Below, piece by piece: positions 32,766 through 44,407 of a stretch of 64,000 bases of DNA. The DNA lies in NCBI GenBank assembly GCA_022925895.1, contig JAKSYS010000140.1:1-64000 (forward strand). The letters run 5' to 3'. The notes beneath the pieces were generated by a model. It was not told the DNA's origin. It worked only from the letters and a program-made list of their open reading frames with translations, and made no database searches. A program made the translations under genes and the position numbers. The number at the start of each line of letters is the position of its first letter. The stretch's first letter is position 1. Origin of the DNA: Fragilaria crotonensis (Eukaryota; Bacillariophyta; Fragilariophyceae; Fragilariales; Fragilariaceae).

Positions 32766-33471
32766 ATGAAGGTTGCTGTCGTTCTTTCTCTCCTCGGCTC
32801 TGCCGCGGCATTTGCTCCTGCTGCCAACAACAAGGCATCCACGACTGCCCTGAATGCTGATCTCAAGGACCTGGTCGGAGCCACCATGCCTCTGAAGGGT
32901 TTCGATCCTCTTAGTCTTGCCTCCTTGGGATCGGAAAGTACCTATGCTTGGTTCCGTGCATCAGAGCTCAAGCACGCACGCGCTGCCATGCTTGCCACCA
33001 CTGGATACCTTGTTCAAGCTGCAGGAGTGCATTTCCCTGGAATGTTGAGCCATGATGTAAGCTTTGAGAGCCTATCTACCATGAAGCCACTGGATGCCTG
33101 GGCGGCCATGCCAGCCCTGGGTCAACAACAAATTATTGGTAGGTTATCGCATTCCTGATTGTCTGCGCGCGTGTATTGTTGTTGGGACTTGGCATACTAA
33201 CCAAACCATTCCGACTTTCACAATAGGCATGATCTTCCTCGCCGAAATCATTTCTGAATCCAACGGTGTGCACTACACCAAGGGCGGTCCCCTAACTACC
33301 ATCATCTTCCCACCTATTGATTTCTCATCGGTTGACCCCGAAAAGTTGGAAACACAGAGAAACAAGGAATTGAACAATGGCCGTCTTGCAATGATTGCCA
33401 TCATGTCCTTCTGCGCGGCAGCCAACATCCCTGGATCCGTCCCCGCACTTGCCGGTAACCCAATGTTTTAG
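32766..33471 (+). CDS. Fucoxanthin-chlorophyll a/c light-harvesting protein
   Basis: Thylakoid antenna protein. Exons 32766-33138 and 33227-33471; 205 aa. The N-terminus MKVAVVLSLLGSAAAFAP is a signal peptide ending in the diatom plastid motif A-AFAP, followed by a short transit-like stretch. Helix 1 carries ELKHARAAML (residues 67-76) and helix 3 ELNNGRLAMI (172-181), the chlorophyll-binding E-x-x-x-(H/N)-x-R signatures of the LHC superfamily. The length fits FCP (Lhcf-like). The upstream in-frame TTG start is ignored because the signal peptide begins at the ATG. The intron is a standard 88-nt GT-AG in phase 1. Confidence 0.95.
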
Positions 33472-33833
33472 GAGAAAGCTAAGAGTTATTTTTTCGCATC
33501 ATCATCATCATCATCATCACTTGCTATTGTTTCATTTTGTGGACTCATCAACATCATCATGTCAGAGTGCGCATGTGCGCTCTTCACGGGAACGATCATG
33601 TATTGATTAATATCGCTCTACACATAGGTTTCATTGTCATGCCGCTGATGTAGGGCTACTCTAGACTCTAGAGTAGACAATCGTAGTAGAAAGTTGAGTT
33701 TACGTTGAATCATGTACGTCAAGATGCCGTGGAGTATGGGCGACAAGGGTTTTGTTTCCATTCCAGTCCCCCTGGAACCAGAAGGCGTACTACACTGGTT
33801 TTACTCTTGACTCCGTATAATGCAACGTTTGAC
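33472..33833. other. Convergent intergenic, no gene
   Basis: 3' regions of the FCP gene and the FAM210-like gene. An ATC/CAT microsatellite lies at 33498-33521 and the palindrome CTCTAGACTCTAGAG at 33660-33674. Confidence 0.6.
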
Positions 33834-34820
33834 TTATATCTTCTTGGGCGGCTCTGGTTCATCTGCTGCAATTGGAGTTTTCCCAGCTTGGTCTGTTTCC
33901 GCAGATTCGTTGCTTTCTGGTGCCGTCGCATCCTGAAGATCAGGTTCTTCCTCTTCTGGAGAGTCAGTATGAGGCACGTATCCAAAATAGTCCGCCAACT
34001 TTGGGACAATGCCCATGGTGACGACCAGTCGTATGGGTTCCGTGAACTTGGTTGCCACCCAGGCCACACCCAAATTGGCAAAGTGTGGATTCTTTTCCAA
34101 GAACGGCACCGCCGGCCTTGTCCATGCATAATGGTCCAAATACGAAATAACAACATCTGCCGTCGATTTGGATTCCGCCATTTCTTCCACTTCCGACACG
34201 GTACTGCCGACATGACCGGCAATATTGGAAATGTGCGAAAACAACGTGACAGGATCAATGAATCCCGAATCCACACCCGCATAAATGGATCCCAACGTGA
34301 CAAGATAGAGAGATGCGTACGTTCCGACAAAGACTGGACCGTATTGTTTGAGTTTTTGATACGTCGTCTTGGCCCCCTGTTTGGCCATGGCAGATCCCCG
34401 ACGGGCGCCAGTGCGGGAGGCCTGTCGTGCCCGTTCCGACATGGTACGGGCGCGATCGACAGCACGTTCTCTCATATTTTTGGGATTTTCGTTGTTGTCG
34501 TTATCGTTGTTGTTGTTGTTATCCTTATCGTTGTGAGAGACGACAGAGAAGGAACGAGATTGGAAATGCATTGCGATGGGGGTGTTTATGTTGGTGTATC
34601 GTCCGAAGTCCATCTCCTTTTCCAGGTTCTTGGCATCCATTTGGTCTCGTGATAAGAGGCAAAAGGGATAACATGATGATGGCTGTGAGGAGGAGGATAT
34701 GGATCTTTTCGACAGTAAGTTGACTGACTTCTTTGGCGGAAATGAGCATGTGTATGCCAAAGTGCTTGCGTTCGACCTGGACCTGGACACGGAGAGGAGG
34801 AGTCGACTTGTCGAAGCCAT
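33834..34820 (-). CDS. FAM210/DUF1279-like mitochondrial membrane protein
   Basis: 328 aa. The N-terminal 40 residues are Ser/Arg rich without acidic residues (SRLLLSVSRSRSNASTLAY), as in a mitochondrial presequence. A basic helix (MRERAVDRARTMSERARQAS) precedes the DUF1279 domain: KLKQYGPVFVGTYASLYLVT, SIYAGVDSGFIDP, then FLEKNPHFANLGVAWVATKF and PIRLVVTMGIVPKLA, giving two membrane segments. FAM210 proteins act in mitochondrial translation and membrane homeostasis in animals; the role here is inferred. A poly-Asn/Asp stretch and an acidic, Pro-rich tail flank the domain. Confidence 0.85.
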   Translation of the reverse strand: MASTSRLLLSVSRSRSNASTLAYTCSFPPKKSVNLLSKRSISSSSQPSSCYPFCLLSRDQMDAKNLEKEMDFGRYTNINTPIAMHFQSRSFSVVSHNDKDNNNNNDNDNNENPKNMRERAVDRARTMSERARQASRTGARRGSAMAKQGAKTTYQKLKQYGPVFVGTYASLYLVTLGSIYAGVDSGFIDPVTLFSHISNIAGHVGSTVSEVEEMAESKSTADVVISYLDHYAWTRPAVPFLEKNPHFANLGVAWVATKFTEPIRLVVTMGIVPKLADYFGYVPHTDSPEEEEPDLQDATAPESNESAETDQAGKTPIAADEPEPPKKI

Positions 34821-35452
34821 AGTTTGTGGATTGGTCGTATTGCGTTATCAATGTATGTTCTATCGATCGATCAGGTCAGCCACCGTCACTGCTCTTGCTT
34901 TCTTGATGCAACCTTCTGTGTCCTGTAGCTTCCGTCCGGCTGATGGAGTCGTCGTCGTTCCAGGTACATACACATGTACTAACACTCGACTACGTGTCGC
35001 CGGGATACTGGGAAATGAATCCATGGGAACAAAACGCTTGAAAAAGATGAATCTTCCTTCGAAAGTAATCCTCGTAATCCTCGTCAGACACTGCCGCGGA
35101 ACTTACGTCATCATCCGGAATCGGAGCCTGTGTTTACTCGGCCCATATCCCATTTCCAAATATTGCAAACATGCACGTATGATATGAATATTTAGCCAAT
35201 GCAACAGTAGACAGTACGCATTACTGTCACATTAATACTGTCCATCTACAGTATACACTAAATATGCGAAGAACGGTATACAGTATACATACAGATTCTA
35301 TACACGGTTATCTTCCGAATCCGTTGACCGTGGGATACCGTGCTTTGAGACAATGCTTCCTCTGATCCGCTTGTAGAGGTAAGGCCCAATGCATCTACCG
35401 GTAGCACATCTTGCACCGGGTGCTATGTATACGTCGACGGCCGCTTGCTCAA
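34821..35452. other. Intergenic, no gene seen
   Basis: Upstream region of the FAM210-like gene and 3' flank of the GST gene. TATACAGTATACATACAG near 35277-35294. Nothing else. Confidence 0.5.
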
Positions 35453-36121
35453 CTAGTTAAGGCCCCAGATCGCTTCATCCTCATACTGCAAGGCAGCCTT
35501 CACACCTTCGTCGTCGGCCATGCGTTCACCAAAGCTCTTGAGACTGGGGAAATCCTCCATCATGGGTGTCATATAAGCTGTCATCCAGCGAACGAATACA
35601 TAGAGGTGGGCATCCGCAAATGTCTTGCTATCGCCAACGAGCCACTGGCGACCCTTCATATGATTCTCCAAGATTGTGACCTTTTCGTGAACACGCTTGA
35701 GACCTGCTTCTTTGACTTGGGCGAGGGCAGCGGGATCATCACTGGTGGTAAAACGATCGGTAAAGAACACTAACCAAAATGAGGAGTGAACATCGGAAGA
35801 AAGGAACGACGACCATTTGAGTACCTGAGATTGCTCCCACAAATCGTCACCTCCGGCAAGGTCCTCGCGTCCAGCCGTCTTGGCAATGTAGTTGAGAACA
35901 GCAATGTTCTCCGTTAGGATATTACCATTAGGAAGGACAATGCTGGGAACGACAGCAGCAGGATTGATTTGGTCAGCATAGTCACCAGATAGCCCCTTCG
36001 CAGTCTCAGCGGGCTTGAGTACAGTGGCCGACTGACCGGTCCAATGGAGGACAACGTTGGTGGCAAACGACGATGCACCCGCAAAGTGGTAGAGCGTGAG
36101 GTCTTTAGTGGTTGCAGACAT
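35453..36121 (-). CDS. Glutathione S-transferase, bacterial beta-class-like
   Basis: 222 aa, single exon. The N-terminal thioredoxin-like half reads LTLYHFAGASSFATNVVLHW, with the VPSIVLPNGNILTENIAVLNY stretch (cis-Pro VPS, then the TEN/ES glutathione-carboxylate loop). The all-helical C-terminal half has WLVGDSKTFADAHLYVFVRW, matching the GST C-terminal fold motif (S/T-x-A-D). It is most like GstA of proteobacteria in length and motifs. Conjugation or peroxidase activity is expected and the substrate is unknown. It has no targeting peptide, so probably cytosolic. Confidence 0.88.
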   Translation of the reverse strand: MSATTKDLTLYHFAGASSFATNVVLHWTGQSATVLKPAETAKGLSGDYADQINPAAVVPSIVLPNGNILTENIAVLNYIAKTAGREDLAGGDDLWEQSQVLKWSSFLSSDVHSSFWLVFFTDRFTTSDDPAALAQVKEAGLKRVHEKVTILENHMKGRQWLVGDSKTFADAHLYVFVRWMTAYMTPMMEDFPSLKSFGERMADDEGVKAALQYEDEAIWGLN

Positions 36122-36837
36122 GATTTGATGGTATTGGGTATTGGAGGTTCAATAAAGTTGTTCGTAGTGATTGTGAGATGAAATGTTGACAGCACCATAA
36201 CCCCATTGGGTGGTGTGATATTCAATTTCGGTCTCGTCGAAGAACAACATACTGTTCTTCGAAATTCGCTCGTAAAAGCGTCACCTCCAGGATGTTCGAT
36301 CTTGCTCTTGATGCTCGACGAATCTTCATATCGGAACCAACATTGAACGGCTTCGGCCGCCGTCTCTCTAGGTTGAACATTGTGCAAAACAGCTTGGGCT
36401 GTGAAATGCTGATGCTGGTCGAGCAGCATTCAGTGAGTGTGTGAGTGTAAGTGTGGAAGCGTGGAAGCACAGTTACTGTAAAATACAATACACGGTACCG
36501 GTACTGTACTCCCTCCTACTCGAAGCGAAAAACACGTACACTACCGTAGTACCGAGTATTCCTGAACCCTGTGGCCTGTGGTACGAATCAAGATTACTGG
36601 TATCTGGTATCAGATAGTGTTGGCAATCTACCGGTACTCTACCGTAGGCCGTAGGCCCAATTTACAGCTTTAGTATGTAGTATTAAGGTGAAATATAGTA
36701 GTGCGTTGTTTGATCGGAACCAGTGAACCAGTGGACGAATCTATATAGAGAGTAAGGCATCGCGACCTACTTGCTTTAGCACCATGAGTTACCAATAAGT
36801 CCTAAGCAAACCCCACCGTCTTCCATAAGGATTCCTC
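36122..36837. other. Intergenic between GST and HSP90
   Basis: No gene. The minus-strand frame at 35914-36429 overlaps the GST start region and is not coding. The GTACCGGTACTGTACTCC and ACCGGTACTCTACCG motif family recurs at 36493-36650. Confidence 0.5.
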
Positions 36838-39269
36838 CTAAACAACTTCGGCCGTGACGGCGTCATCCTCGCTATCAGCTGACTCAGTCTCGACGGATTC
36901 AGGTGACACGGCTTCCACTTCAGGTGATTTTGCTTCCACTTCAGGTGATTTTGCTTCCACTTCCTCCAATACTGCATCCTGGACACCACTGGAGCTTCCA
37001 TCATTCGACATGACACCCATTACGCGCTTAGCGAATCCCCTTACGTCAGTAACATCATATCCCGATGTCATGCTGGCAACATCGTACATCAATAGAGCGA
37101 AGTCCTCAGTCTTCTTCGAATCCTTACCACCACTGCTCTTAATCATGGCATTCAAATCCTTCACAATAGGGTGATTCGGATTGATCTCCAACACGGCTTG
37201 ATTCAAGCCACTCATGAAATTGCTGCTATCTTCCGCACCGGCGGCCACGGCCTGCGCCTTCATGTACCGCTGCATCGTCGGACTCACCCCATATGCACCC
37301 TGCACCAATGCCGCGGGGGAATCGACCAACAACGGTGACACGCTCACCTTTTGAACCTTTCCAGCCAAGATACTCTCCAAATAATCAATGGTCTCCTTCA
37401 ATTCTTCCGTGGCAGCTTCCTTTTTCTTTTTCGACTCTTCATCGTCATCGATTCGGAGCGATTCTTTGGCAGCGTCAATCACGTCGAAATCCTTGTACTG
37501 ACGAAGCGATTCAAACATGATTTCATCGAGAGGCTCTGTCGCAAACAAGACTTCGTATCCCTTGTTGGTCAACTTCTCGAGGACAGGGGACATTCGAGCG
37601 TTCTCGCGGCCTTCTCCCGTCACGTAGTAAATGGCCTTTTGATTCTCCGCCATGCCCTCCACGTACTTATCGAGAGAGGTGTACTCCTCGTCCGACTTAG
37701 ACGAGAAGAAACGTAACAGGGGTTCGATATCTTTCTTGCTCTTGTCGTCTTCAATCAAACCAACCTTAAGATACTTGCCAAAGTTATTCCAGAACATGAC
37801 GTATTTGCTTGTATCTTCATCTTCTGCAATCTCTCGAATCATATCAAGAGACTTGCGCACGAGTCGCTTGCTGATGATGGACAGTACTTTGGATTTTTGC
37901 AAGATTTCGCGACTCACGTTGAGCGGCAAATCGTCGCTGTCGACGACTCCGCGGACAAATTTGAGCCATCGAGGCATGAGCCCCTCGAAACGGTCATTGA
38001 TAAAGACACGCTTCACGTAGAGACGAATGTTGCGGGCATTCTCGTCAAACATGTCCTTGGACAGATCGAATGGGAGCATGCCTGGGATGAAGAGAACAGC
38101 CTTGCATTCGACTTGGCCCTCCAAAACAAAATGGGAATACTTCATAGGATCGTCGTAGGAGTTTCGGAAGGCTCCCTGGTAGAATTCCTTGTACTCCTCG
38201 GCGGCGACATCCTTGGGTGAACGAAGCCAAACAGGCTTTTGATTGTTGACTTGCTCGAAGACGGTAGTCGTTTCAGGAACGGTCTTCATTTTAGGTTCTT
38301 CGCCTTCTGGCAAGTCCTTATTGGCTTCAACATCCGGTACCTTCTTGTACTCCGTCTTTTCCTTGAAAAGCTTGATTGGAAATTCAATGAATTCGGAATA
38401 TCTCTTGAGGAGCTCTTCCATTTTAGTGAACTCCAAATACTCAGCAGCATCTTCCTTCATGTGCAAGATCAAACGAGTTCCACTTGTTTCGATTGGTTCA
38501 CTGTCGGGACCATCATCCTCTGCAATAGTAAATGAGTTTCCTGCCTTGGATTCCCACTTCCACTGTTTGGATCCATCTTGCATCGATTTGGACACGACCT
38601 CCACCTTGTCGGCCACGAGGTAGGCGGAATAAAACCCGACACCGAATTGTCCAATAAGGTTGACATCATTGGAATTTCCAAGCGCTTCTAAAAAGTTCTT
38701 GGTACCTGACTGAGCGATACGGCCCAAATTGGCAATCATTTCCTCTCGTGTCATCCCGACACCGGAATCTTCAATGATTATGGTGTTGTCGTCAGGATTG
38801 CATTTGATTTTAATTTCAGGTCGTGCCAATGTTACTTGTGCATTGTCCGAGGAAGAGTCTGAAGCAGTATCCGCGGTAATGCTCAAGAAACGTTTCTTAT
38901 CACAAGCATCGGCAGCATTCGAAACAAGTTCGCGAAGAAAGACGTCGCGATCGGAATACAGGGAATTGATGATAATGTCCATAACTTTACCAACTTCGGC
39001 TTGAAATCTATGAAAAAGGGCACAAAGGTTGAGAATAATGTCAAGCAGTTCCATAACAAATGGTCTTTATGATGAACGTACTCGAATGTTTCTGGCTCCA
39101 CTGCCGAAGCCGTACTAGACATGGCGATGTGCCGAGATAATGGAGATGCTTGTCCAGGCATCCCAAACGCAGGCGAAGCCGTTGCGGCAGCCCGGAACGC
39201 CGCATTGGGAATGAAGCCACTTCCTATCGACGAGCTGAGGAGCAAGAGAGCAGCAGTCGAGAACTTCAT
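36838..39269 (-). CDS. HSP90 chaperone, plastid-type (HSP90C-like)
   Basis: 785 aa. Exon 1 is 39269-39082 and exon 2 39007-36838. The 74-nt intron (GTACGT...TCATAG) splits the Glu of FE-FQAEVGKVMDIIINSLY. Residues 1-22 are a signal peptide followed by GSGFIPNAAF and a Ser/Ala/Pro-rich stretch, i.e. a plastid bipartite presequence, though the Phe motif is unusual. The GHKL ATPase domain has ELVSNAADACDKKRF, EDSGVGMTREEMIANLGRIA and GQFGVGFYSAYLVADKV. The middle domain has MPRWLKFVRGVVDSDDLPLN. The C-terminus has a decapeptide-like EVEAKSP repeat and an acidic tail, with no MEEVD or KDEL, which argues against cytosolic or ER forms. The role is folding of imported plastid proteins. Confidence 0.95.
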
Positions 39270-40295
39270 CGTTCAGGAAAGATGGGGAGGAAGAATAAGG
39301 AAAATGTGATGGGAGTCAGCCTGATGTAAGATCAATGTGATGTGCGGCAGATTTTTTCAGACACAGATTTCTTTCGAAAAATGGATTCGTGGCGTGTGGC
39401 GAATGGCATTCTGCGCTTTTAGGATCTGGGACATGAGAGCATGACATGATATTGTACCTTGATACCTTCATCGATGATTTACTAAATAAACGTATATGCG
39501 TATTTATTTGTATTATTCGTATTGCTTGATGTGCTTGGCGTTCCGATGGCTTTTCATACTGGCTGGTTGGCCGTTGGTCAGTCTCAGGACTCACAGGACT
39601 CCCAACTCCCAATTCCCAACTCAGGACTCGAAAGTTACACGCGTTATCATAGAATCCAGACCCCATTCATCAGAGAAGTGTTTGGGGTTTGGGCTTCGGA
39701 TTGGAGTGCAAGGCCAGGCGGAAGGCAATAGTGTTCGATAGTGTTCGGAGTTCGGAGTTCGGACGAGTTGCTCCCTCCAATATGAAGCAATGTACTATTA
39801 TGTAGTACTAGTACCAGGTGGCGTATAGAAAGTCCTATACAGTAGCAGTATTCAAGTAGGGATTTGCACGGTGTACTAGCTAGCTCCATTTGGAGGTCGT
39901 ATGTGCTTTTATGTTGACATGTTGACATGTTGACATGTACAGTATGCAGGACCTCTGTCCACCTCATTGGCCCTACGTCATCGTCATCACTCACCTGATA
40001 CTCGGGGGTGCCAGTACAGTACAAAACACTACAAAGCGATACAGGTAGACCTTTTCATACCACTCACCTCTTCTGACCTTCGCCACAAAGAAGTACGTTT
40101 TAGCTGAACTCTGACTTCTCGATCTCCGCAAAGGAGCGAAGTTTGATCGGACTACCTCGTTGCATTACAATTGAGAAGTAAGTGAGGAAGTTCCTACCAG
40201 TGGTGCAGAGTGCAGAATACGAATACCAAACGACCAACACGGAAGGCAGAACTATCGACTCTCGCAATCACTGAACGCCAGCATTTAGTAACATC
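39270..40295. other. 1.0-kb intergenic, no gene seen
   Basis: Divergent region between HSP90 and the DedA-like gene. Short direct repeats: CCCAACTCCCAATTCCCAAC near 39600, GTTCGGAGTTCGGAGTTCGG near 39742, and ATGTTGACATGTTGACATGT at about 39911-39938. No RNA gene found. Confidence 0.6.
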
Positions 40296-41375
40296 ATGAA
40301 GGCAATCGCACCGCTGCCGCACCTACTCGCGCTTGCGGTTCTAGTGCGGATAGGCCCCATCCCAGCGGATGCCTTTCTGTCAGTCCAGCCCCAGCATGTC
40401 ATCCAACAAATCTCAGCGCCTTCGCAACGGCACCCATATGTTACCCAGGCATTCATTTCCTCAAATTTGAATCCACGCACTCAATACGGATACAGAGCGT
40501 CACAGTCAACAACAATGCACAGTTCCGTATCGTCCATCGTTTCCAGTACCATGGAAACAATTGCGGCATTTTCCAAATCCAACCCATCCACACTTTTGGA
40601 CACGGTCACTCAGCATGCACTCGCAACACCTCCCGTGGCATACTTTTTGGCACTCTTATCAGCCGGCTGTGGCATTCCCGTGAGTGAAGATGCACTGTGT
40701 TTATTTTGTGGAGCCATCCTTTGGCCCTCGTCGGAGCAACGGATGCGACTGTTGGCCGCGTTGTACGCGGGAGTTGTCCTCAGCGACTTCGTCACATTTT
40801 GGATTGGTCGGGCATTGCGATTAGGACTCTTTGCTCCACTCGCCAAACGATTGAAATTAAATGATCATCATATTCATGGTGACGACGGCGATGCCAGCCA
40901 ACTGGTTGTTAAGGAAAAGACGAGCGCGAACGAGGAATTGACATCCAATCAAGTTCTCATGCCGACGACATCTACAACAACTACTACTACTCAGCGTCGC
41001 TTGCAACAGGCTGGGGACTGGGCCGGCTTCATGATTCGATTTTCGGTTGGCACCCGCGGACCACTCATGTTGTTGGCCGGATTTTCTAATCAAATTCCAT
41101 TTGCCAAATTTGCGATCGGGGCATCCATGGGTGCCGCCATTACCCTCCCGCTTCAATTATATGCTGGATGCGCCTTGGGAGGCAGGAATCCAAAAGCAGT
41201 TGTCGGGCTCGTGGCTGGTATGAGTTCATTCGTTATGGCAGCCGCTGTTGTTGTGGCGACTGCCACGTGGACAAGTTTACTATGGTCGCAGTTAGCACTG
41301 TCGAGGCGGAGAAGGAAGACTGATGCAGCCGCGATAGCGAGCGGCATTGTCAACACAACCACCGGTATAGGATAA
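40296..41375 (+). CDS. DedA-like VTT-domain membrane protein, plastid or secretory presequence
   Basis: 359 aa. The N-terminus is a signal peptide (LPHLLALAVLVRIGPIPADA) followed by FLSV, compatible with diatom plastid import. The membrane domain has the DedA/VTT pattern: LLSAGCGIPVSEDALCLFCG (re-entrant loop; the Pro-x-(S/P)-E motif), YAGVVLSDFVTFWIGRALRL (G-x-x-x-x-D-x-x-x-(Y/F)-x-x-G-R), then RFSVGTRGPLMLLAGFSNQI (the R-x-x-P-x-x-R-like loop; here R-G-P). A polar Thr-rich insert (about residues 190-245) splits it. DedA and VTT proteins act as lipid scramblases or flippases in bacteria and eukaryotes. Substrate and membrane are inferred. Confidence 0.82.
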   Translation: MKAIAPLPHLLALAVLVRIGPIPADAFLSVQPQHVIQQISAPSQRHPYVTQAFISSNLNPRTQYGYRASQSTTMHSSVSSIVSSTMETIAAFSKSNPSTLLDTVTQHALATPPVAYFLALLSAGCGIPVSEDALCLFCGAILWPSSEQRMRLLAALYAGVVLSDFVTFWIGRALRLGLFAPLAKRLKLNDHHIHGDDGDASQLVVKEKTSANEELTSNQVLMPTTSTTTTTTQRRLQQAGDWAGFMIRFSVGTRGPLMLLAGFSNQIPFAKFAIGASMGAAITLPLQLYAGCALGGRNPKAVVGLVAGMSSFVMAAAVVVATATWTSLLWSQLALSRRRRKTDAAAIASGIVNTTTGIG

Positions 41376-41566
41376 CGAATATTACACAGATTATACTGCG
41401 TTCATCCGTGAATTAAGATGTGTAGATCTACACATCCAGACAACGTTTTGCATCATTGTTTGAGTTCGAGTTCTACGGTAGTACTCTGCCTAACTGGATT
41501 TCTCAGAGTGTATACGATACGTATGTTTAACGCGAGCTAGTGCGCTCTCAGTCGGTCGTTTACTCA

Positions 41567-44407
41567 CTACAATTCATTCTTACTCGCATCACGAACCTTC
41601 TCCGCCTTTGTTTCCTTTGCCAACACGTCCGCATCGGCATCTGGATGAAAGTCGAAGTCCTTCGCCGTGTGCCCCTCCTTATCCTTCAACGAAGCATCGG
41701 CTCCACTCTTCAGCAACATGGCAACCAACGCGTTGTGATTCACCAGAGCCTCCCGAATAATTGGACCAGTGCCGGTATCCTCCTTCTCACCGTCGCCAGC
41801 GTATTGAGAGTAACGCTCCCAAAGGGTTTCCACTTGATTTTTACCATTGTACGCAAACATAAGAGCTGTGTGCCCATCATTGTTTTGTTCATTCACAGCA
41901 GCCCCAGCCTTGAGCAAGACCTCCACGACTTTGTTATGTCCGCGAGCACTGGCTGCCATTAAAGCATTCGTGCCGTCCTTGTCCTTGCTATTAATATCGA
42001 CCTTCTTTGTGTCAACCAACAGTTGGACTACGTCCGTGTGGCCTTCGGATGCGGCGGAAATCAATGGAGTGATCCCCTCATCACTGGCATCATCTAGGTA
42101 TCCAGGCTTGTCGCTGTGCTTTTCCAAAAGGAGCTGGACGACGTCGGTCAATCCGCGGTGGCTTGCTTGTAGCAGCGTTCCGACCTTATGTTCGTCCTTG
42201 TGGGACACGTCGGCGCCATTGGCAATCAGCAGCTTGGCGAATTCTACATTCTCGACCATGATCGCATCCATCAACAAATTGTGAGTTTCTCCGTCTTCGT
42301 CCACGTAGGGAGTGTTTGGGTCTGCTCCGGCGCGGACGAGTTCCTGAGCCACTTCGCCGTAGTTGCCCTTGACAGCGAGATGCAGAGGTGTTCTCTTCTC
42401 ATCGTCCTCGATCGTGACGTCGGCACCAGCCGCAATCAAGATCTTGACAGATTCAAGGTGTCCACCTTGAGCAGCAACATGTACTGCTGTGACTCCATCC
42501 ACATGTGGGTCGTCGCCAGTCGCAGTTCCGGTTTCAATTTGCTTCTTGAGCTTCTCAAGATACTGCGGAGTTGCGCGAGCAATCGCATTGACATCAGCAC
42601 CCAGTTCGATCAACAGTTGCGTTGCATTCGAATGACCTCCAGCAGCCGCAAACATGAGAGAAGTTCCACCTGAATAGGAAGCCAAGTTAAGGTGGGTCTT
42701 GACATCCTCTGGCGAAAGGTCCTTATTGAGGTGGTCCAAAATCAGGTTCAGTCCCTTAACGTGGCCCTGGGACGCCACTGCCATGAGGGGAGTGACACCA
42801 TCCAAATCGACAAAGTTGTGGTTGGCTCCAGCTTCCAATAAGACAGCCATAGATTCTGGCTCACCACCCGTGGCAGCCTCCAAGAGAGCGGTCCCCCCGT
42901 TCGAATGCATGGCGTGCAAATCTGCTCCATTTTCCAACAAGACCTTCATAATGTCAATGTGTCCTGACGCGGCTGCATACATGAGGGGGGTGACTTTACT
43001 GTCGTCGTGGACTGCGTTGGGATCCGCGCCAGCGCTAATCAAGAATTTAACAGCATCCGTCTTCCCGTTAGCTGAAGCGACAATAAGAGCCGAAAAGCCT
43101 GTCTTGCTGAAGGCATTGATGTACTCCTTGTCGGCGTTTGCAACTAGGGCTTCGAGGCAGGCTACGGTACCATTCTCAGCAGCATTCATGAGTGGCGTCA
43201 AACCATCGGCATCGAGAACTGACGAGTCGGCACCGTTCTCCAATAAGAGCTTGATAGCGTCGCATCGTCCTCCGATTGCAGCAGTCATTAGAGCAGTAAT
43301 TCCATCGGCTCGCACATTACTTGGATCTGCTCCCTTGGCCAACAACTTGGAAATGATTTCAGTCTTGCCTTCGCCTGCAGCCAACCACAGAGCAGTAACC
43401 CCTGACTTTGCCGTTTCGTCCACGGTCGCACCACTGGAAAGCAGTAGATCGACGATCTTCGTGTGTCCCATGATACTGGCTTCCATCAAGGCCGTAATTC
43501 CATCCTTATCAGCAGCGTTGACGTCTGCACCCTCCTTGAGCAAGAGCTTCACAATTTCAAAATGGCCACTGGAGGCAGCTGGAATCAGTGCTGTCAATTC
43601 ATCCCAGTCTCTAACATTAACATCAGTTCCCTCCTTGAGAAGCTGTGAAACGAGTTTCTTATCTCCATCACTGGCGGCTCCCATCAGACGTGCCGCAGGT
43701 GAGCTCATGGCCTTGATGTCACTTTCCGACGCAAATTGCAATTGAAGGGGTGTGTAGGCAACATCTTGATTGTCACAGGATGCCATCGTGGCGCGATTTC
43801 CTCCCTGTCGCACCAAACACAACTTTTTTCCTTCGGCACCTTCCGTCAAGACATAGCCAGTATCCGAATCGCCCAAAATGTTCCATTCCTTGCTGCCGCA
43901 ATGGCTGCATGATAGGATTCTTGCATCCTGATCTGATTCATTGCAAGTCTTTTTGGATAGGCAGAGGCCGTCATCTTCAGAGGACGCTGGAAGGCCATCG
44001 GCTGGGCGCTTGTGAATTTGGTAGGATCCTGCGATTATTGTGTCATAGGTGAGTCAAAGGGTTGAGCAACATTTGTAGCGTGTGCGGTCTATATTCTGTT
44101 CCACTTGGAGAGACAAAGAAAGACATACTCTCCGTGAATGGAGTAATGACATGCTGATGGTCATAGATGTGGTTCCGTTCCAGTCAGCGAACCGCGCAGT
44201 GCTGTAATTGAACATACCTGGATTTCCGTGACATAAAAAGGGTGTCAATGCTGCATCGTCGAAAATCTTCTCCTCCTAGACAGAGTGAATCCTTGGGATC
44301 TTGAAGGAAAAAGGGTGGTGGTGATTTTTGGTTGTCTTATCAGCTGCCGCTGCAGCTACTGCAACTCCAGTTGCAAGCATAAGCAACGATGATGACAAGA
44401 ATTTCAT
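41567..44407 (-). CDS. Secreted or organellar ankyrin-repeat protein, about 18 repeats
   Basis: The main exon (44028-41567) carries about 18 ankyrin repeats of about 33 residues (e.g. DGITALMEASIMGHTKIVDL, LLLKEGADVNAADKDG) and ends in a KETKAEKV tail. Upstream, the frame continues through a Cys-containing region (SCSHCGSKEWNIL, DGLCLSKKTCNES), then across a GT-AG intron (44217-44029) into EKIFDDAALTPFLCHGNPG at 44275-44218. A start with a signal peptide, MKFLSSSLLMLATGVAVAAA, lies at 44407. The join between this and the next exon (44330-44275) is unresolved because I see no clean donor. The signal peptide and paired Cys argue for a secretory-pathway or extracellular ankyrin protein, which is unusual because most ankyrin proteins are cytosolic. 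Confidence 0.82.

Noticed and set aside
33705-34652. Plus-strand frame opposite the FAM210-like gene
   Set aside because: Shadow frame; the minus strand has a clear domain and presequence.
42699-43745. Plus-strand frame of 348 codons opposite the ankyrin gene
   Set aside because: Mirror of repetitive ankyrin codons; no independent features.
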